From the NCBI GenBank assembly GCA_003155655.1, contig PMDS01000096.1:1-39429 (forward strand): a stretch of 39,429 nt of DNA, in the 5' to 3' direction. The notes below the pieces were generated by a model, which was given only the letters and a program-made list of their open reading frames with translations, searched no databases and was not told the origin of the DNA. How positions within the stretch are numbered: position 1 is the first letter of the stretch; the number at the start of each line of letters is the position of its first letter. Position numbers and translations under genes: made by a program. Shown one piece after another: positions 7,603 through 15,998 of this stretch. The stretch is from Melioribacter sp. Lineage in GTDB: Bacteria > Bacteroidota > Ignavibacteria > Ignavibacteriales > Melioribacteraceae.

Positions 7603-8249
7603 GCGTTTTATTTTGTGGCGGTAAGGGAAAGCGTTTAGGTGAAATAACAAAGTATATCTCCAAATCATTTATACCAATATATAACAAACCTGCTTTTAAA
7701 TACGGACTTAACCTGCTCCAAAATTCAAAAATAGTTGATGAAATAATTATTTTAACAAATAAAGACAATGATCAAATAATTAAGAAAGAAGGATATAAAA
7801 CAATTATTCAAAATGACAGGTATGTGTCTGACATGTTCTCTGGCTGGGAATTTATTAAAAAAAAAACTGGGACTAAAAAAAATGGGGTTTTAGTTCCTAG
7901 TGATAATGTAAGTGACATAAAGGTTGATGAATTAATTAAAAAATTTATTAGTGAATATGTTGAATTAGTTTTTTCGATAACAAAAATTGATGATGTGCCT
8001 AAATTATCACAAATGGGAGTTTATGATTTGGATATGAAGAAATTTTCTTATAAACCAAAAAAACCGGCTTCAAAATATGGGGTTATAGCACCCTACATTA
8101 TTTCAAATAAACTTAATTGCGTTGATGGCGAGAATGTCCTCAATCATAAAAATTCAAGTTTTCTTAAATGTTCAAGCTTTTGGTTTGATATTGGAGATAT
8201 TGAAAGTTTGTTAAATGCGTCAATTTATATTTCTAAAAGGAAAATTTAA
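7587..8249 (+). CDS. Sugar-1-phosphate nucleotidyltransferase
   Basis: The 220-residue NTP-transferase would activate the sugar 1-phosphate made by the preceding kinase as an NDP-sugar. The signature loop is CGGKGKRLGEITKYISK (residues 10-26), binding the nucleoside triphosphate. The usual proline-lysine-proline after it is replaced by YISKSFIPI, with K26 the likely catalytic lysine. VPSDN (103-107) carries the metal-binding aspartate, and SSFWFDIGDIESLLNA near the end is the typical DxGxxxxY-like tail. At 220 residues it is slightly short, with no left-handed beta-helix extension. It starts inside the kinase gene, which implies translational coupling. The nucleotide (GDP, UDP or dTDP) cannot be told. 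Confidence 0.87.
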   Translation: MEKFLGVLFCGGKGKRLGEITKYISKSFIPIYNKPAFKYGLNLLQNSKIVDEIIILTNKDNDQIIKKEGYKTIIQNDRYVSDMFSGWEFIKKKTGTKKNGVLVPSDNVSDIKVDELIKKFISEYVELVFSITKIDDVPKLSQMGVYDLDMKKFSYKPKKPASKYGVIAPYIISNKLNCVDGENVLNHKNSSFLKCSSFWFDIGDIESLLNASIYISKRKI

Positions 8250-8791
8250 TGATGATTGATGGCAAAAAAATTTATTTAAGGACTATCCTGCAAAGTGATG
8301 CTGAAGACACATTAGCAATTCATCAGGATTTTGAAGGAATAAAATCTCTGATGGGGTTTATTCAACCAGTTAACATGGAAAATGAAAAAGTTTGGCTTAG
8401 TAGTTTATATCCTACTGAGAATCGAGATAAAATTTATTTTGGGATTATTGAAAAAGAAGGGAATAAATTTGCAGGATATGTAAGCGCCAAATACATAAAC
8501 AATATTGATAGAACTTGTGAATTTGGCATTATTATCAAAAAAGAATTTAGAGGCAACGCCTACTCAAAAGAAGTTTTACAATTGTTTTTCGATTATTTAT
8601 TTAATCAACTAAACATCAGGAAAATTAATTTAAAAGTTTTAACTGATAATGTTTTCGCAATAGCATTATATAAAAAATATGGCTTTGAAGAAGAAGGAAA
8701 ATTAAAAGAGCAGGTATGGCAGGATGGTTATTATAAAGATTTGATTGTTATGAGCTTGTTTTCCGAAAAATATAAATCGGCTGTTAAATGA
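8249..8791 (+). CDS. GNAT-family N-acetyltransferase (RimJ/RimL or PseH type)
   Basis: The 180-residue single-domain GNAT has an IYLRTILQSDAEDTLAIHQ N-terminus, an acetyl-CoA-binding segment EFRGNAYSKEVLQLFFDY (Q/RxxGxG/A-like), and the NVFAIALYKKYGFEEEGKLK ending typical of RimJ/RimL-like and PseH-like proteins. In a cluster with a sugar aminotransferase (3320-4495), the likely acceptor is the 4-amino group of a nucleotide sugar. It overlaps the preceding gene by one base (TAATG) and the next by four (ATGA). Confidence 0.87.
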   Translation: MMIDGKKIYLRTILQSDAEDTLAIHQDFEGIKSLMGFIQPVNMENEKVWLSSLYPTENRDKIYFGIIEKEGNKFAGYVSAKYINNIDRTCEFGIIIKKEFRGNAYSKEVLQLFFDYLFNQLNIRKINLKVLTDNVFAIALYKKYGFEEEGKLKEQVWQDGYYKDLIVMSLFSEKYKSAVK

Positions 8792-9477
8792 ATGTTGCAA
8801 TCATGCAGCCCTTTTATTTGTTTCTAAGAAAACATTTCCATCTCTTAAAGAGGGCGGATATTTATGTGTTTATGGACGATACCCAATTTGTTAAAAATAG
8901 TCATCATAACAGAAATAGAATTAAAAGTTCTCAAGGTTATACCTGGTTAACAGTACCTGTATTACACCGTTTTGGACAGTTAATATTTGAAGTTGAACTG
9001 GACAATAAAAAAAACTGGAGAAAAAAACACTGGGAAAGTATTAAACAAGCTTATTCAAAAGCTCCATATTTCAGCCAATATAAAAATTTTTTTGAAGAAG
9101 TTTACAGCAAAGAGTGGGATAAACTATCAAGTCTGAATATTTTTTTAATTAAAGAGATTTCAAAGTTTTTGAATATTTGTAATACAAAATTTATAAATCT
9201 TTCAGAATTGAATATTCTAAATGATAACCCCACTCAAAGATTAATTGATATTTGTGAAAATCTTGGCGCTACTAATTACATAATAGGAACCAAGGCAAAA
9301 GATTATATGGAAGAATGGCGTTGGGAAAAAACTAACGTCAACCTTGAGTATTATGAACCTGAATATAAGCCATATCCGCAATTGCATGGCAATTTTTTGG
9401 ATAATTGCGCCATAATTGATTTACTTTTCAATTGCGGCCCGGAATCCGGAAAATATATCTGGGGAAACGATAATTAA
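8788..9477 (+). CDS. WbqC-like family protein
   Basis: The 229-residue protein shows the WbqC family pattern: MNVAIMQPFYLFLRKHFHLL, then KRADIYVFMDDTQFVKNSHH with the invariant aspartate pair and asparagine-histidine segment, SQGYTWLTVPVL, and the C-terminal SIIDLL-like IIDLLFNCGPES. WbqC proteins are cytoplasmic and occur in O-antigen and capsule clusters, often beside aminotransferases and acyl-transferring genes; their reaction is not established as far as I know. The usual HQPxYxPWxGFF N-terminal motif is changed to MQPFYLFLRKHF, losing the tryptophan. It is coupled to the GNAT gene by ATGA and to the next glycosyltransferase by TAATG, so it is co-translated with both. Confidence 0.85.
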   Translation: MNVAIMQPFYLFLRKHFHLLKRADIYVFMDDTQFVKNSHHNRNRIKSSQGYTWLTVPVLHRFGQLIFEVELDNKKNWRKKHWESIKQAYSKAPYFSQYKNFFEEVYSKEWDKLSSLNIFLIKEISKFLNICNTKFINLSELNILNDNPTQRLIDICENLGATNYIIGTKAKDYMEEWRWEKTNVNLEYYEPEYKPYPQLHGNFLDNCAIIDLLFNCGPESGKYIWGNDN

Positions 9478-10550
9478 TGGGGAATATTGATTTTTCAAAA
9501 TTAAAGATCTATTTGATTAATCAAGGTTGGTCTGGTGGTACATTTTCCTTTTTTGAACAAGAATTTATTGACTTTGGATGTCAATTAAAGGTATATAGAA
9601 TACCAGGGTGGAACTTTTTTAGACAAAGATTCATACCAACAAAACTGCTTACAATTGATTTTACAAAAAAACGTTTGGATAGATATTACAGAGAAACTAT
9701 AAATAAGGATATTCTTAATGAGGTAAAAAGCTTTAAACCGGATATATTTTTTGTTCAAAATGAATCTGATTTATTGCCGGAAACTATCTGCGAAATAAAA
9801 AATTTAGGCGTAATAACAGTCAATCTGAACGGAGATTATGCATTTGATTCTTCCAGGTTCAAATATTTCCCAATAATGTTAAAATACTATGATTTTGTGT
9901 TCTACGGTGAAAAGATATGGATTGATAATTATTTGAGAGTTGCGCCAAATACTAAATTTATTAAGACAGTAGGGGCTTACTGTGAAAAATATTTTTTCCC
10001 TTTAGATAAAGAAATCTTAAGTAAAAGTGATATTAAGGCAGATATTTCATTTGCGGGTACAGCATATGGATTTAAAGCTGAAGGTCAGTACAGGGCGGAA
10101 ATATTAAATTCAGTAGCTGATTTAGGTTTGAAGATTTGGGGCAGTGACGCATGGGAAAGATATTTCGGCTATTTCCCAAAACTTAAAAATTGCTATGTGG
10201 GAAAAACTCTTCCTTTTCAAGATTTGAATATTTTATATCAAAATTCAATAATAAACCTAAATATAACAAACCCGCAGTGTTTGACTGCCTTTCAACAGCG
10301 CACCTTTGAAATAGCAACAGCTGGAGCATTCCAAATTGCTGATTATAAGGAAGAAATATTTGAATATTTTAATACGGATGAGATAGAAACATTTAAGATA
10401 GTAGAAGAACTAAAAGATAAACTAAAATTTTATATTAATAATCCTCTTAAAAGGATCCCGTTTATAGATAAAAGTTATGCAAGAGTACAATCATCTAAGA
10501 ACACTTATAAAGACAAAATCCTTGAATATTTAAATACAATTTTATTATGA
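9477..10550 (+). CDS. CgeB-like glycosyltransferase
   Basis: The 357-residue protein resembles the CgeB/spore-maturation-type glycosyltransferase group (GT-B fold, DUF3880-like N-terminus plus Glyco_trans_1_2-like C-terminus). Evidence is IFFVQNESDLLPETI, NLNGDYAFDSSRF, DISFAGTAYG and, most telling, QQRTFEIATAGAFQIADYKE, the conserved 'RxFEiaaaGaf' segment where the nucleotide sugar binds. It would transfer a sugar to a lipid-linked oligosaccharide at the cytoplasmic face. It ends the first tightly coupled run of genes: 171 bp without a gene follow, including a terminator-like hairpin. Confidence 0.8.
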   Translation: MGNIDFSKLKIYLINQGWSGGTFSFFEQEFIDFGCQLKVYRIPGWNFFRQRFIPTKLLTIDFTKKRLDRYYRETINKDILNEVKSFKPDIFFVQNESDLLPETICEIKNLGVITVNLNGDYAFDSSRFKYFPIMLKYYDFVFYGEKIWIDNYLRVAPNTKFIKTVGAYCEKYFFPLDKEILSKSDIKADISFAGTAYGFKAEGQYRAEILNSVADLGLKIWGSDAWERYFGYFPKLKNCYVGKTLPFQDLNILYQNSIINLNITNPQCLTAFQQRTFEIATAGAFQIADYKEEIFEYFNTDEIETFKIVEELKDKLKFYINNPLKRIPFIDKSYARVQSSKNTYKDKILEYLNTILL

Positions 10551-10641
10551 GAGAAGTTACTAATCCTATTCAATTTATTATTCCCCGCTCCAAATAAACA
10601 CAATCTAATAAAGATTCATAATCTAAAATATTTTTATATTG

Positions 10642-10674
10642 TTCGAAGAAAAGAGCCAAAATCTTCGAATTTTT
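10642..10674 (+). terminator. Terminator-like hairpin with T-run
   Basis: TTCGAAGA (10642-10649) and TCTTCGAA (10662-10669) form a perfect 8-bp stem with a 12-nt loop, followed by TTTTT (10670-10674). It lies 92 bp after the CgeB-like gene and 48 bp before the polymerase gene. The stem has only three G-C pairs, so termination may be weak, with partial read-through into the next block. The 171-bp gap around it holds no gene. Confidence 0.55.
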
Positions 10675-10721
10675 CAAATGATTTTTGATTTTATAAAGAA
10701 ATTCATAATGGAAATTGAATA

Positions 10722-12206
10722 ATGATAATAAATTCAATAGATAATAGATTTAATGTCGAGGAAATAGATATTTGGGATTTTAAGGAAATTAAATTCGTCG
10801 AAATCTTGTTTAGCACAGCAATTTATTCACTTTTAATAATCTCCATACTTTTTTTAAAAACCATTGGACTTATTGTTCTTTTTGTCTATATCTTTTTTTC
10901 ATTATATTTTAATAAAGGCAATCTTGAATTTATTGTTGTAGCTATTTTAGTTATTAGTACTAATGTTCTTGAGTTCGCGCAAATTGATTCGTTACCTTAT
11001 TTGCAAATAATACCAGGGGTAAGATTTAATGCACTTGATTTATTAATCATACCTGTTTCTATATCGGCCTTTTTAAAAATATCTAAACAAAAAAATAATA
11101 AGTATCCTTCTGAATGGATTATTCAATTTATGGTTGTGTTGGCTATTATTTATTTCTTCGTGGGGGTTCTACTTAATAAAGGAGACTGGAGAGAAGCAGG
11201 TTCGAACTATTTAAGGTATTTAGTTTATCCGGCTGCTTATTATATATTTTTGAATTACTTTCAAAAAAAAGAAAATATTTTAAGATTATTTTACATCCTA
11301 GGTATATTTGTCTTTATTGGGTTAGTGATTCAGCTATATGAAAGTTTTCTTGATCATAGATTAGTAATTCCTGGATTGGCTCCATTAGGAGCTGGATTTG
11401 AGGAAAAAGGTCTTAGGATTATGACTAGCGGTGGGAAAAAATTATACCTATTATCCAGAGTAACACTTTTTGCTTATTTTGTTGATGCTATTGGGGTTTC
11501 TTTAATATTTAATAAAAATAATATCAACAGAATATATTATTTATTTGTGTTAAGTGGTATTTTGACATTCTTAATAGCGGGAGTTAGAATTTGGATGGTG
11601 ATTATATTTTGCCTGGTTCTAATAATTTATCTTGCCAGTCATTCTTCCGGAAAAAAAAGAAGAGGTTATTTAATTATTCCATTATTTATTGTCTTAATTT
11701 ATTTGATTCTATCTAGCATTGATAATAATTTAGCTAAAGTATCGTTTATTGACATGTTGCAGGGGAGAATTAATTCAATATTTTCATTAGGGAATACGTA
11801 TGGAGAACAAGATACATTTACAGTAAGAGTATTAATTACGCAGGTTTTATTTGATAAGATTCTTCAATCACCAATAGTAGGGTGGGGTTTTGGGGAGAAT
11901 ATTATTGGTTATTATTATAATAGTGATGTAGGAATGATTAATCGTTTTTTAATGTTTGGTTTGTTAGGAGGGATTCCGCTATTAATTTACTTCTTTAAAT
12001 ATTCTATAAAATTAGTCAAGAATATTAGAAAAAATTATCATTTCTCCAGTATTGTTCTAATATCTGTATTGGGATTTGTTATTTCTCACTTTATTGGGTA
12101 CTGTTTTCAAATTGACTTTTGGACACGAGAATGGGTAATAAGTTCAGTTTTATTCATTGCAGCAGGTGATCGTATCCTTTATCTAAAACTCTATTCTAGC
12201 TGTTAG
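10722..12206 (+). CDS. O-antigen polymerase/ligase family protein (Wzy- or WaaL-like)
   Basis: This 494-residue integral membrane protein has about 10-12 hydrophobic segments. After the transmembrane run, GVRIWMVIIFC and a long extracytoplasmic region containing LQGRINSIFSLG are followed by SPIVGWGFGENIIG, the 'hPxxGxGxG' pattern of the Wzy_C/O-antigen ligase family (PF04932). With an adjacent flippase it most likely polymerises repeat units in the periplasm (Wzy), though a ligase cannot be excluded. The first 25 residues are polar. The gene follows the terminator-like hairpin and may start a second transcription unit. Confidence 0.82.
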   Translation: MIINSIDNRFNVEEIDIWDFKEIKFVEILFSTAIYSLLIISILFLKTIGLIVLFVYIFFSLYFNKGNLEFIVVAILVISTNVLEFAQIDSLPYLQIIPGVRFNALDLLIIPVSISAFLKISKQKNNKYPSEWIIQFMVVLAIIYFFVGVLLNKGDWREAGSNYLRYLVYPAAYYIFLNYFQKKENILRLFYILGIFVFIGLVIQLYESFLDHRLVIPGLAPLGAGFEEKGLRIMTSGGKKLYLLSRVTLFAYFVDAIGVSLIFNKNNINRIYYLFVLSGILTFLIAGVRIWMVIIFCLVLIIYLASHSSGKKRRGYLIIPLFIVLIYLILSSIDNNLAKVSFIDMLQGRINSIFSLGNTYGEQDTFTVRVLITQVLFDKILQSPIVGWGFGENIIGYYYNSDVGMINRFLMFGLLGGIPLLIYFFKYSIKLVKNIRKNYHFSSIVLISVLGFVISHFIGYCFQIDFWTREWVISSVLFIAAGDRILYLKLYSSC

Positions 12207-12211
12207 ATCAT

Positions 12212-13702
12212 ATGCTTTCTCAAAAGGTATTTACTGGATATTTTGGTAAGCTAATTGCACTTTTCATAAATCTTGTTGGCGGGATGATAGTTGCACGTCT
12301 AGTCGGTCCATCAGAATTAGGGAAAGTGGCATTTGCGCTTTCTTTCATTTCTATATTTACTTTTCTATGCGATTTTGGTACTGGAACTGTACATTTGACA
12401 ATAATACCCCAAAAAGAAAATTATTCGGATTATTTAGGAACGTTTGTTTTTCTAAAAATATTATTTATTATTCTTTTTTCAGTCTTTTCATTCGCAAGTT
12501 TAATAATATTTAAAAATACGATATTCCATAACCTGAGTAGTGATTATTATATTATTTCTCTTATCACATTAATCTCAGTTATATTTTCACAATTAAACGA
12601 AATTGCCAACTCGCATTTTATAGCAAAAACCGAGCAAGCGAAGCAGGAAGTTATTAGGATATCATCTTCAGGAATAAACCAGTTTTTACGTCTTACTTTT
12701 TCCGCAGTAGGTTTTAAGGCGATTGGATTAAGTATCGCATATATGTTTAGCTTATTCTTCACAATACCTCTATCAATTAAATGGCTGGTAAAGGAGAAAA
12801 TTGGAATATTTCAATTAAAGAAAGCTAAAGAGTATTTAATTTTAGGACTCCCTATTTTATTTATATCTATATTTTCTACGGGTACAGAATATCTGGATAA
12901 AGTGATAATTCAATTTTATGCGTCTTCATACGAATTAGGGCTCTATTCATTTAGCCAAAATATTTCTTCAATGATTAAAATGGGGATTCAGTCTGCAGGG
13001 TTGTTATTTATTCCTACTTTCTCATTTTGTTTAGTAAAAAATAATTATGATGATATTTTTGGAATAATCAAAAAATTTGAAAAGTTTATAGTTTTTATAG
13101 CTATGCCGCTATTATTTTCTTTTTTCCATCTCTCAAATGAAATATGTTTAATACTTGGAGGGAAAAAATTTTATGATGCTGGTCCGGTGATGGGTTTTTT
13201 AATTTTATCAATTTTAATATTTGGATTAAATCATCCATTTGATAATTTGTTGGCAGCTCAAAAAAGATTTACGACCGTTGCGGTAATTGCATTTTTTAGA
13301 AATGGATTCTTCCTTTTGCTTTTATTTGCATCAATTAAATATATCAGTATCCAACCATCCTTAATAGCTTCAATTTGTATTCTAATTACAAATATTATTT
13401 TTGGCTTTTTTTCTAGATTTATTGTTTATAAATCCTTACAGCGGAGAAATAAATTATATTTGTTTTTTGGAAAAGAATTTTTTGTAATACAGCTTATTTT
13501 TATGTTATCTCTTTGTATTTCTTTTATATTAACTTTAATTTATCATTCATTATTTTCACGAATAGTAGGTCTATTTTCATTTCTTATTCTGGTACTACCT
13601 TACCTATTTGTTAAAAAAAAATTATTTCTTACTGATACAATTTTAGTGTTCAAAAATATATTACCTAATAAATTAATAAAGTATATCAAATCAGAGCTTT
13701 AG
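12212..13702 (+). CDS. Oligosaccharide flippase (Wzx-like, MOP superfamily)
   Basis: The 496-residue membrane protein opens with FTGYFGKLIALFINLVGG and MIVARLVGPSELGKVAFALS, the standard N-terminus of the polysaccharide biosynthesis/Wzx family. It has about 12-14 hydrophobic segments. It would flip undecaprenyl-diphosphate-linked repeat units across the inner membrane. The central GTEYLDKVIIQFYASSYELG segment is the conserved repeat between helices 7 and 8. It lies 5 bp after the polymerase gene, the usual Wzx/Wzy pairing. Confidence 0.9.
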   Translation: MLSQKVFTGYFGKLIALFINLVGGMIVARLVGPSELGKVAFALSFISIFTFLCDFGTGTVHLTIIPQKENYSDYLGTFVFLKILFIILFSVFSFASLIIFKNTIFHNLSSDYYIISLITLISVIFSQLNEIANSHFIAKTEQAKQEVIRISSSGINQFLRLTFSAVGFKAIGLSIAYMFSLFFTIPLSIKWLVKEKIGIFQLKKAKEYLILGLPILFISIFSTGTEYLDKVIIQFYASSYELGLYSFSQNISSMIKMGIQSAGLLFIPTFSFCLVKNNYDDIFGIIKKFEKFIVFIAMPLLFSFFHLSNEICLILGGKKFYDAGPVMGFLILSILIFGLNHPFDNLLAAQKRFTTVAVIAFFRNGFFLLLLFASIKYISIQPSLIASICILITNIIFGFFSRFIVYKSLQRRNKLYLFFGKEFFVIQLIFMLSLCISFILTLIYHSLFSRIVGLFSFLILVLPYLFVKKKLFLTDTILVFKNILPNKLIKYIKSEL

Positions 13703-13712
13703 TAAAATATTT

Positions 13713-14984
13713 ATGATTAAATTCCGGATAGTCAATATTCTTTCGCATCCGCCAGCATATGATTTATATGTAAGCCAGCCTAAACCGAAAATAAATTTTA
13801 ATACATTGAACGGTTCCTGGGTTGGAATCTGGGGATATGACTGGCCGGACCAGCTTGGAAACGAAATATTAAAAAGAACTGATGAATTTGATTATGAAGT
13901 ATGGCAGCCGGATACGAGAGCAAACAAAATATATTCACATACATTTGAAAATGGTTTAATACATAGGTTATTTCCTGCAGAAATAAAAAATTTTCCTTTC
14001 AGCTTTGGAAGGAAAAAAGAAATTATATCACAACAAATTGTTAATTCAATTATAGAAAGAGCAAAGGAAGAAAATCTTTTAATTCAAATAAATAATTACC
14101 GTGGTTTAATCACATATGATGTTTTAAAGAAATTGACAGGTACGAAAATACCAATTATTATAACGGGGCATGGTTCATTTTTAACGCCACTTGATGAACT
14201 GAAAAAAATGGCAAGACATCCATATTCGATCTTTAGTCTATTATATGAAAGTTCTTTTTTGTTTAGAAATACCAACCGTATAAATATTGCCGCTGACGAG
14301 AATAATATTTTAATCAGGTATATAAGTGAAAAAATTAGAAAAGATACCTTCTATTTAACTATGGGCATTGATTATGATTATTGGAATCGACGCGAAAATG
14401 TAATTGACAAACAGATTAGTTTAATAAAAGAAAAACAAAAAAAAATATTTTTAACTGTAGCTTTTATTATCCCACGTAAAAGAATTCTCGAGTTGATAGG
14501 TACTTTTAATAAATTAAAAAGATATAACAATTATTGCCTGATAATTGTCGGAACTGGTGAGAAAAAATATTATAAGCAGGTTAGAGAGAAAGCTGGAGAT
14601 CTGGAAAAAGAAGGGAAAATAATATTTAAAGATTATATGAGGGGTGAAGATTTAAAAAGAATGTACAGTGCCAGTGATTATTTCATAACAGTATCAAAAT
14701 CGGAAGGAACGCAGGTTGCTGCAATGAATGCTTCCGCAATGGGAATTCCTATTATATCCACAAAGAATAACGGAATTGCTGACATTATGCTGGAAACAAA
14801 GAGCGGTTTGATTTTAGATGAGAATGTTAATTTGTGGCCAAATTATTTGGAAAAAGTTCTTCAAGGTGAGAAAATAACTCCTATTCCACAAAAAATTGTA
14901 TTTGAAAAATATGATTGGAAAAATGTTGCAGATAAATATATTGAAACTTACAAAAATCTTTTTAGTAAAACAGAGATACAATGA
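13713..14984 (+). CDS. Family 4-like glycosyltransferase
   Basis: The 423-residue GT-B glycosyltransferase has a C-terminal Glycos_transf_1 domain. Visible are IPIIITGHGSF, LTVAFIIPRKRILELIGTF (start of the nucleotide-sugar-binding domain), IIVGTGEKKYY and SASDYFITVSKSEGTQVAAM. In the last, the usual EX7E second glutamate is an asparagine (E-G-T-Q-V-A-A-M-N). This departure is seen in some GT4 groups and does not by itself mean loss of activity. The N-terminal NGSWVGIWGYDWPDQLGNE is distinctive but unassigned. Donor and acceptor are unknown. Its stop overlaps the next start (ATGA). Confidence 0.85.
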   Translation: MIKFRIVNILSHPPAYDLYVSQPKPKINFNTLNGSWVGIWGYDWPDQLGNEILKRTDEFDYEVWQPDTRANKIYSHTFENGLIHRLFPAEIKNFPFSFGRKKEIISQQIVNSIIERAKEENLLIQINNYRGLITYDVLKKLTGTKIPIIITGHGSFLTPLDELKKMARHPYSIFSLLYESSFLFRNTNRINIAADENNILIRYISEKIRKDTFYLTMGIDYDYWNRRENVIDKQISLIKEKQKKIFLTVAFIIPRKRILELIGTFNKLKRYNNYCLIIVGTGEKKYYKQVREKAGDLEKEGKIIFKDYMRGEDLKRMYSASDYFITVSKSEGTQVAAMNASAMGIPIISTKNNGIADIMLETKSGLILDENVNLWPNYLEKVLQGEKITPIPQKIVFEKYDWKNVADKYIETYKNLFSKTEIQ

Positions 14985-15991
14985 CCTTCTCAAATGAAAA
15001 TTTAAGAGATTATTTAGTAAATAAAAAGATTTTGATAACCGGTGGAGCAGGATTTATTGGCTCAAATATTACAAGTGCTTTGTCTCAATATAATTGCCAT
15101 ACATATATTCTTGATAATTTCAATAAAAATTACGGCGGAAATAAATATAACTTTACTGGAATTTCAGCCGAGAAATATTCGATAATTGAGGACAGCGTTC
15201 TTAATATTTCGAAATATGAAGATTTGATCAAAAAAACTGATTGTATTATTCATCTTGCCGCTCAAGTAAGCTATATTGATAGTCTTAATTATCCTGACGA
15301 TGATTATGATTTAACAGCAAAATCAACTTTGAATTTATTGGAATTACTTAGGAAACATAATTTAAAACCAAAAATTCTATTTTCTAGTTCAAGAATGGTT
15401 TTGGGTAAATCGCAATATTCACCAATTGATGAGAACCATCCAACAAATCCTTTGACTATATACGGTGTACATAAATTAACATCTGAAAAATATTTAGAAA
15501 TTTATGGTAGGGAATTTGGAATTCCATACACTATTTTCAGAATAACAAATCCATATGGGATAAAGCAACAGGTTAAACATTCAAAATATTCTTTAGTAGG
15601 CTGGTTCATCAGACAGGCAATTGAAGGAAAAACAATCAAAATATTTGGTGAAGGAGAGCAAAAAAGAGATTACATTTATATTGATGATGTAGTCAATGCT
15701 TTTGTGAAAGCAATAACAAACGAAAAAGTTTCTTTTCAAAGATATAATCTTGGAAGAGGGAATTCTGAAAAATTCAGTGATATGGTAAAGAAAATTGTTT
15801 CTATCGTGCCAGGTTCTAAATATGAATTTAATGAATGGCCAAGTAATTATGAAAAAATAGAAACAGGTGATCTTGAAATAGACATATCAAAAATTACCAA
15901 TGACTTATCGTGGGAAGCTAAAGTTACTTTGGATGAAGGTATACGAAAAACTTATAATTATTTTAAAGATAATATGAAGTATTATATATAA
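14981..15991 (+). CDS. NAD-dependent epimerase/dehydratase (extended SDR)
   Basis: The 336-residue SDR has the NAD-binding loop ILITGGAGFIGSN (residues 17-29), HLAAQVSYIDSL, the catalytic pair Y161/K165 (YGVHK) and the GEGEQKRDYIYIDDVVNAF segment common to nucleotide-sugar epimerases and dehydratases. The stretch usually reading S-S-x-x-V-Y-G before the catalytic tyrosine is SSSRMVLGK, so the conserved Tyr-Gly is changed. It could be a UDP-glucose/GlcNAc 4-epimerase, a decarboxylase-like enzyme or another NDP-sugar SDR; the sequence alone does not settle it. It is coupled to the preceding glycosyltransferase by ATGA, so its product may be that enzyme's donor. Confidence 0.88.
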   Translation: MTFSNENLRDYLVNKKILITGGAGFIGSNITSALSQYNCHTYILDNFNKNYGGNKYNFTGISAEKYSIIEDSVLNISKYEDLIKKTDCIIHLAAQVSYIDSLNYPDDDYDLTAKSTLNLLELLRKHNLKPKILFSSSRMVLGKSQYSPIDENHPTNPLTIYGVHKLTSEKYLEIYGREFGIPYTIFRITNPYGIKQQVKHSKYSLVGWFIRQAIEGKTIKIFGEGEQKRDYIYIDDVVNAFVKAITNEKVSFQRYNLGRGNSEKFSDMVKKIVSIVPGSKYEFNEWPSNYEKIETGDLEIDISKITNDLSWEAKVTLDEGIRKTYNYFKDNMKYYI

Positions 15992-15998
15992 TTAAAAT

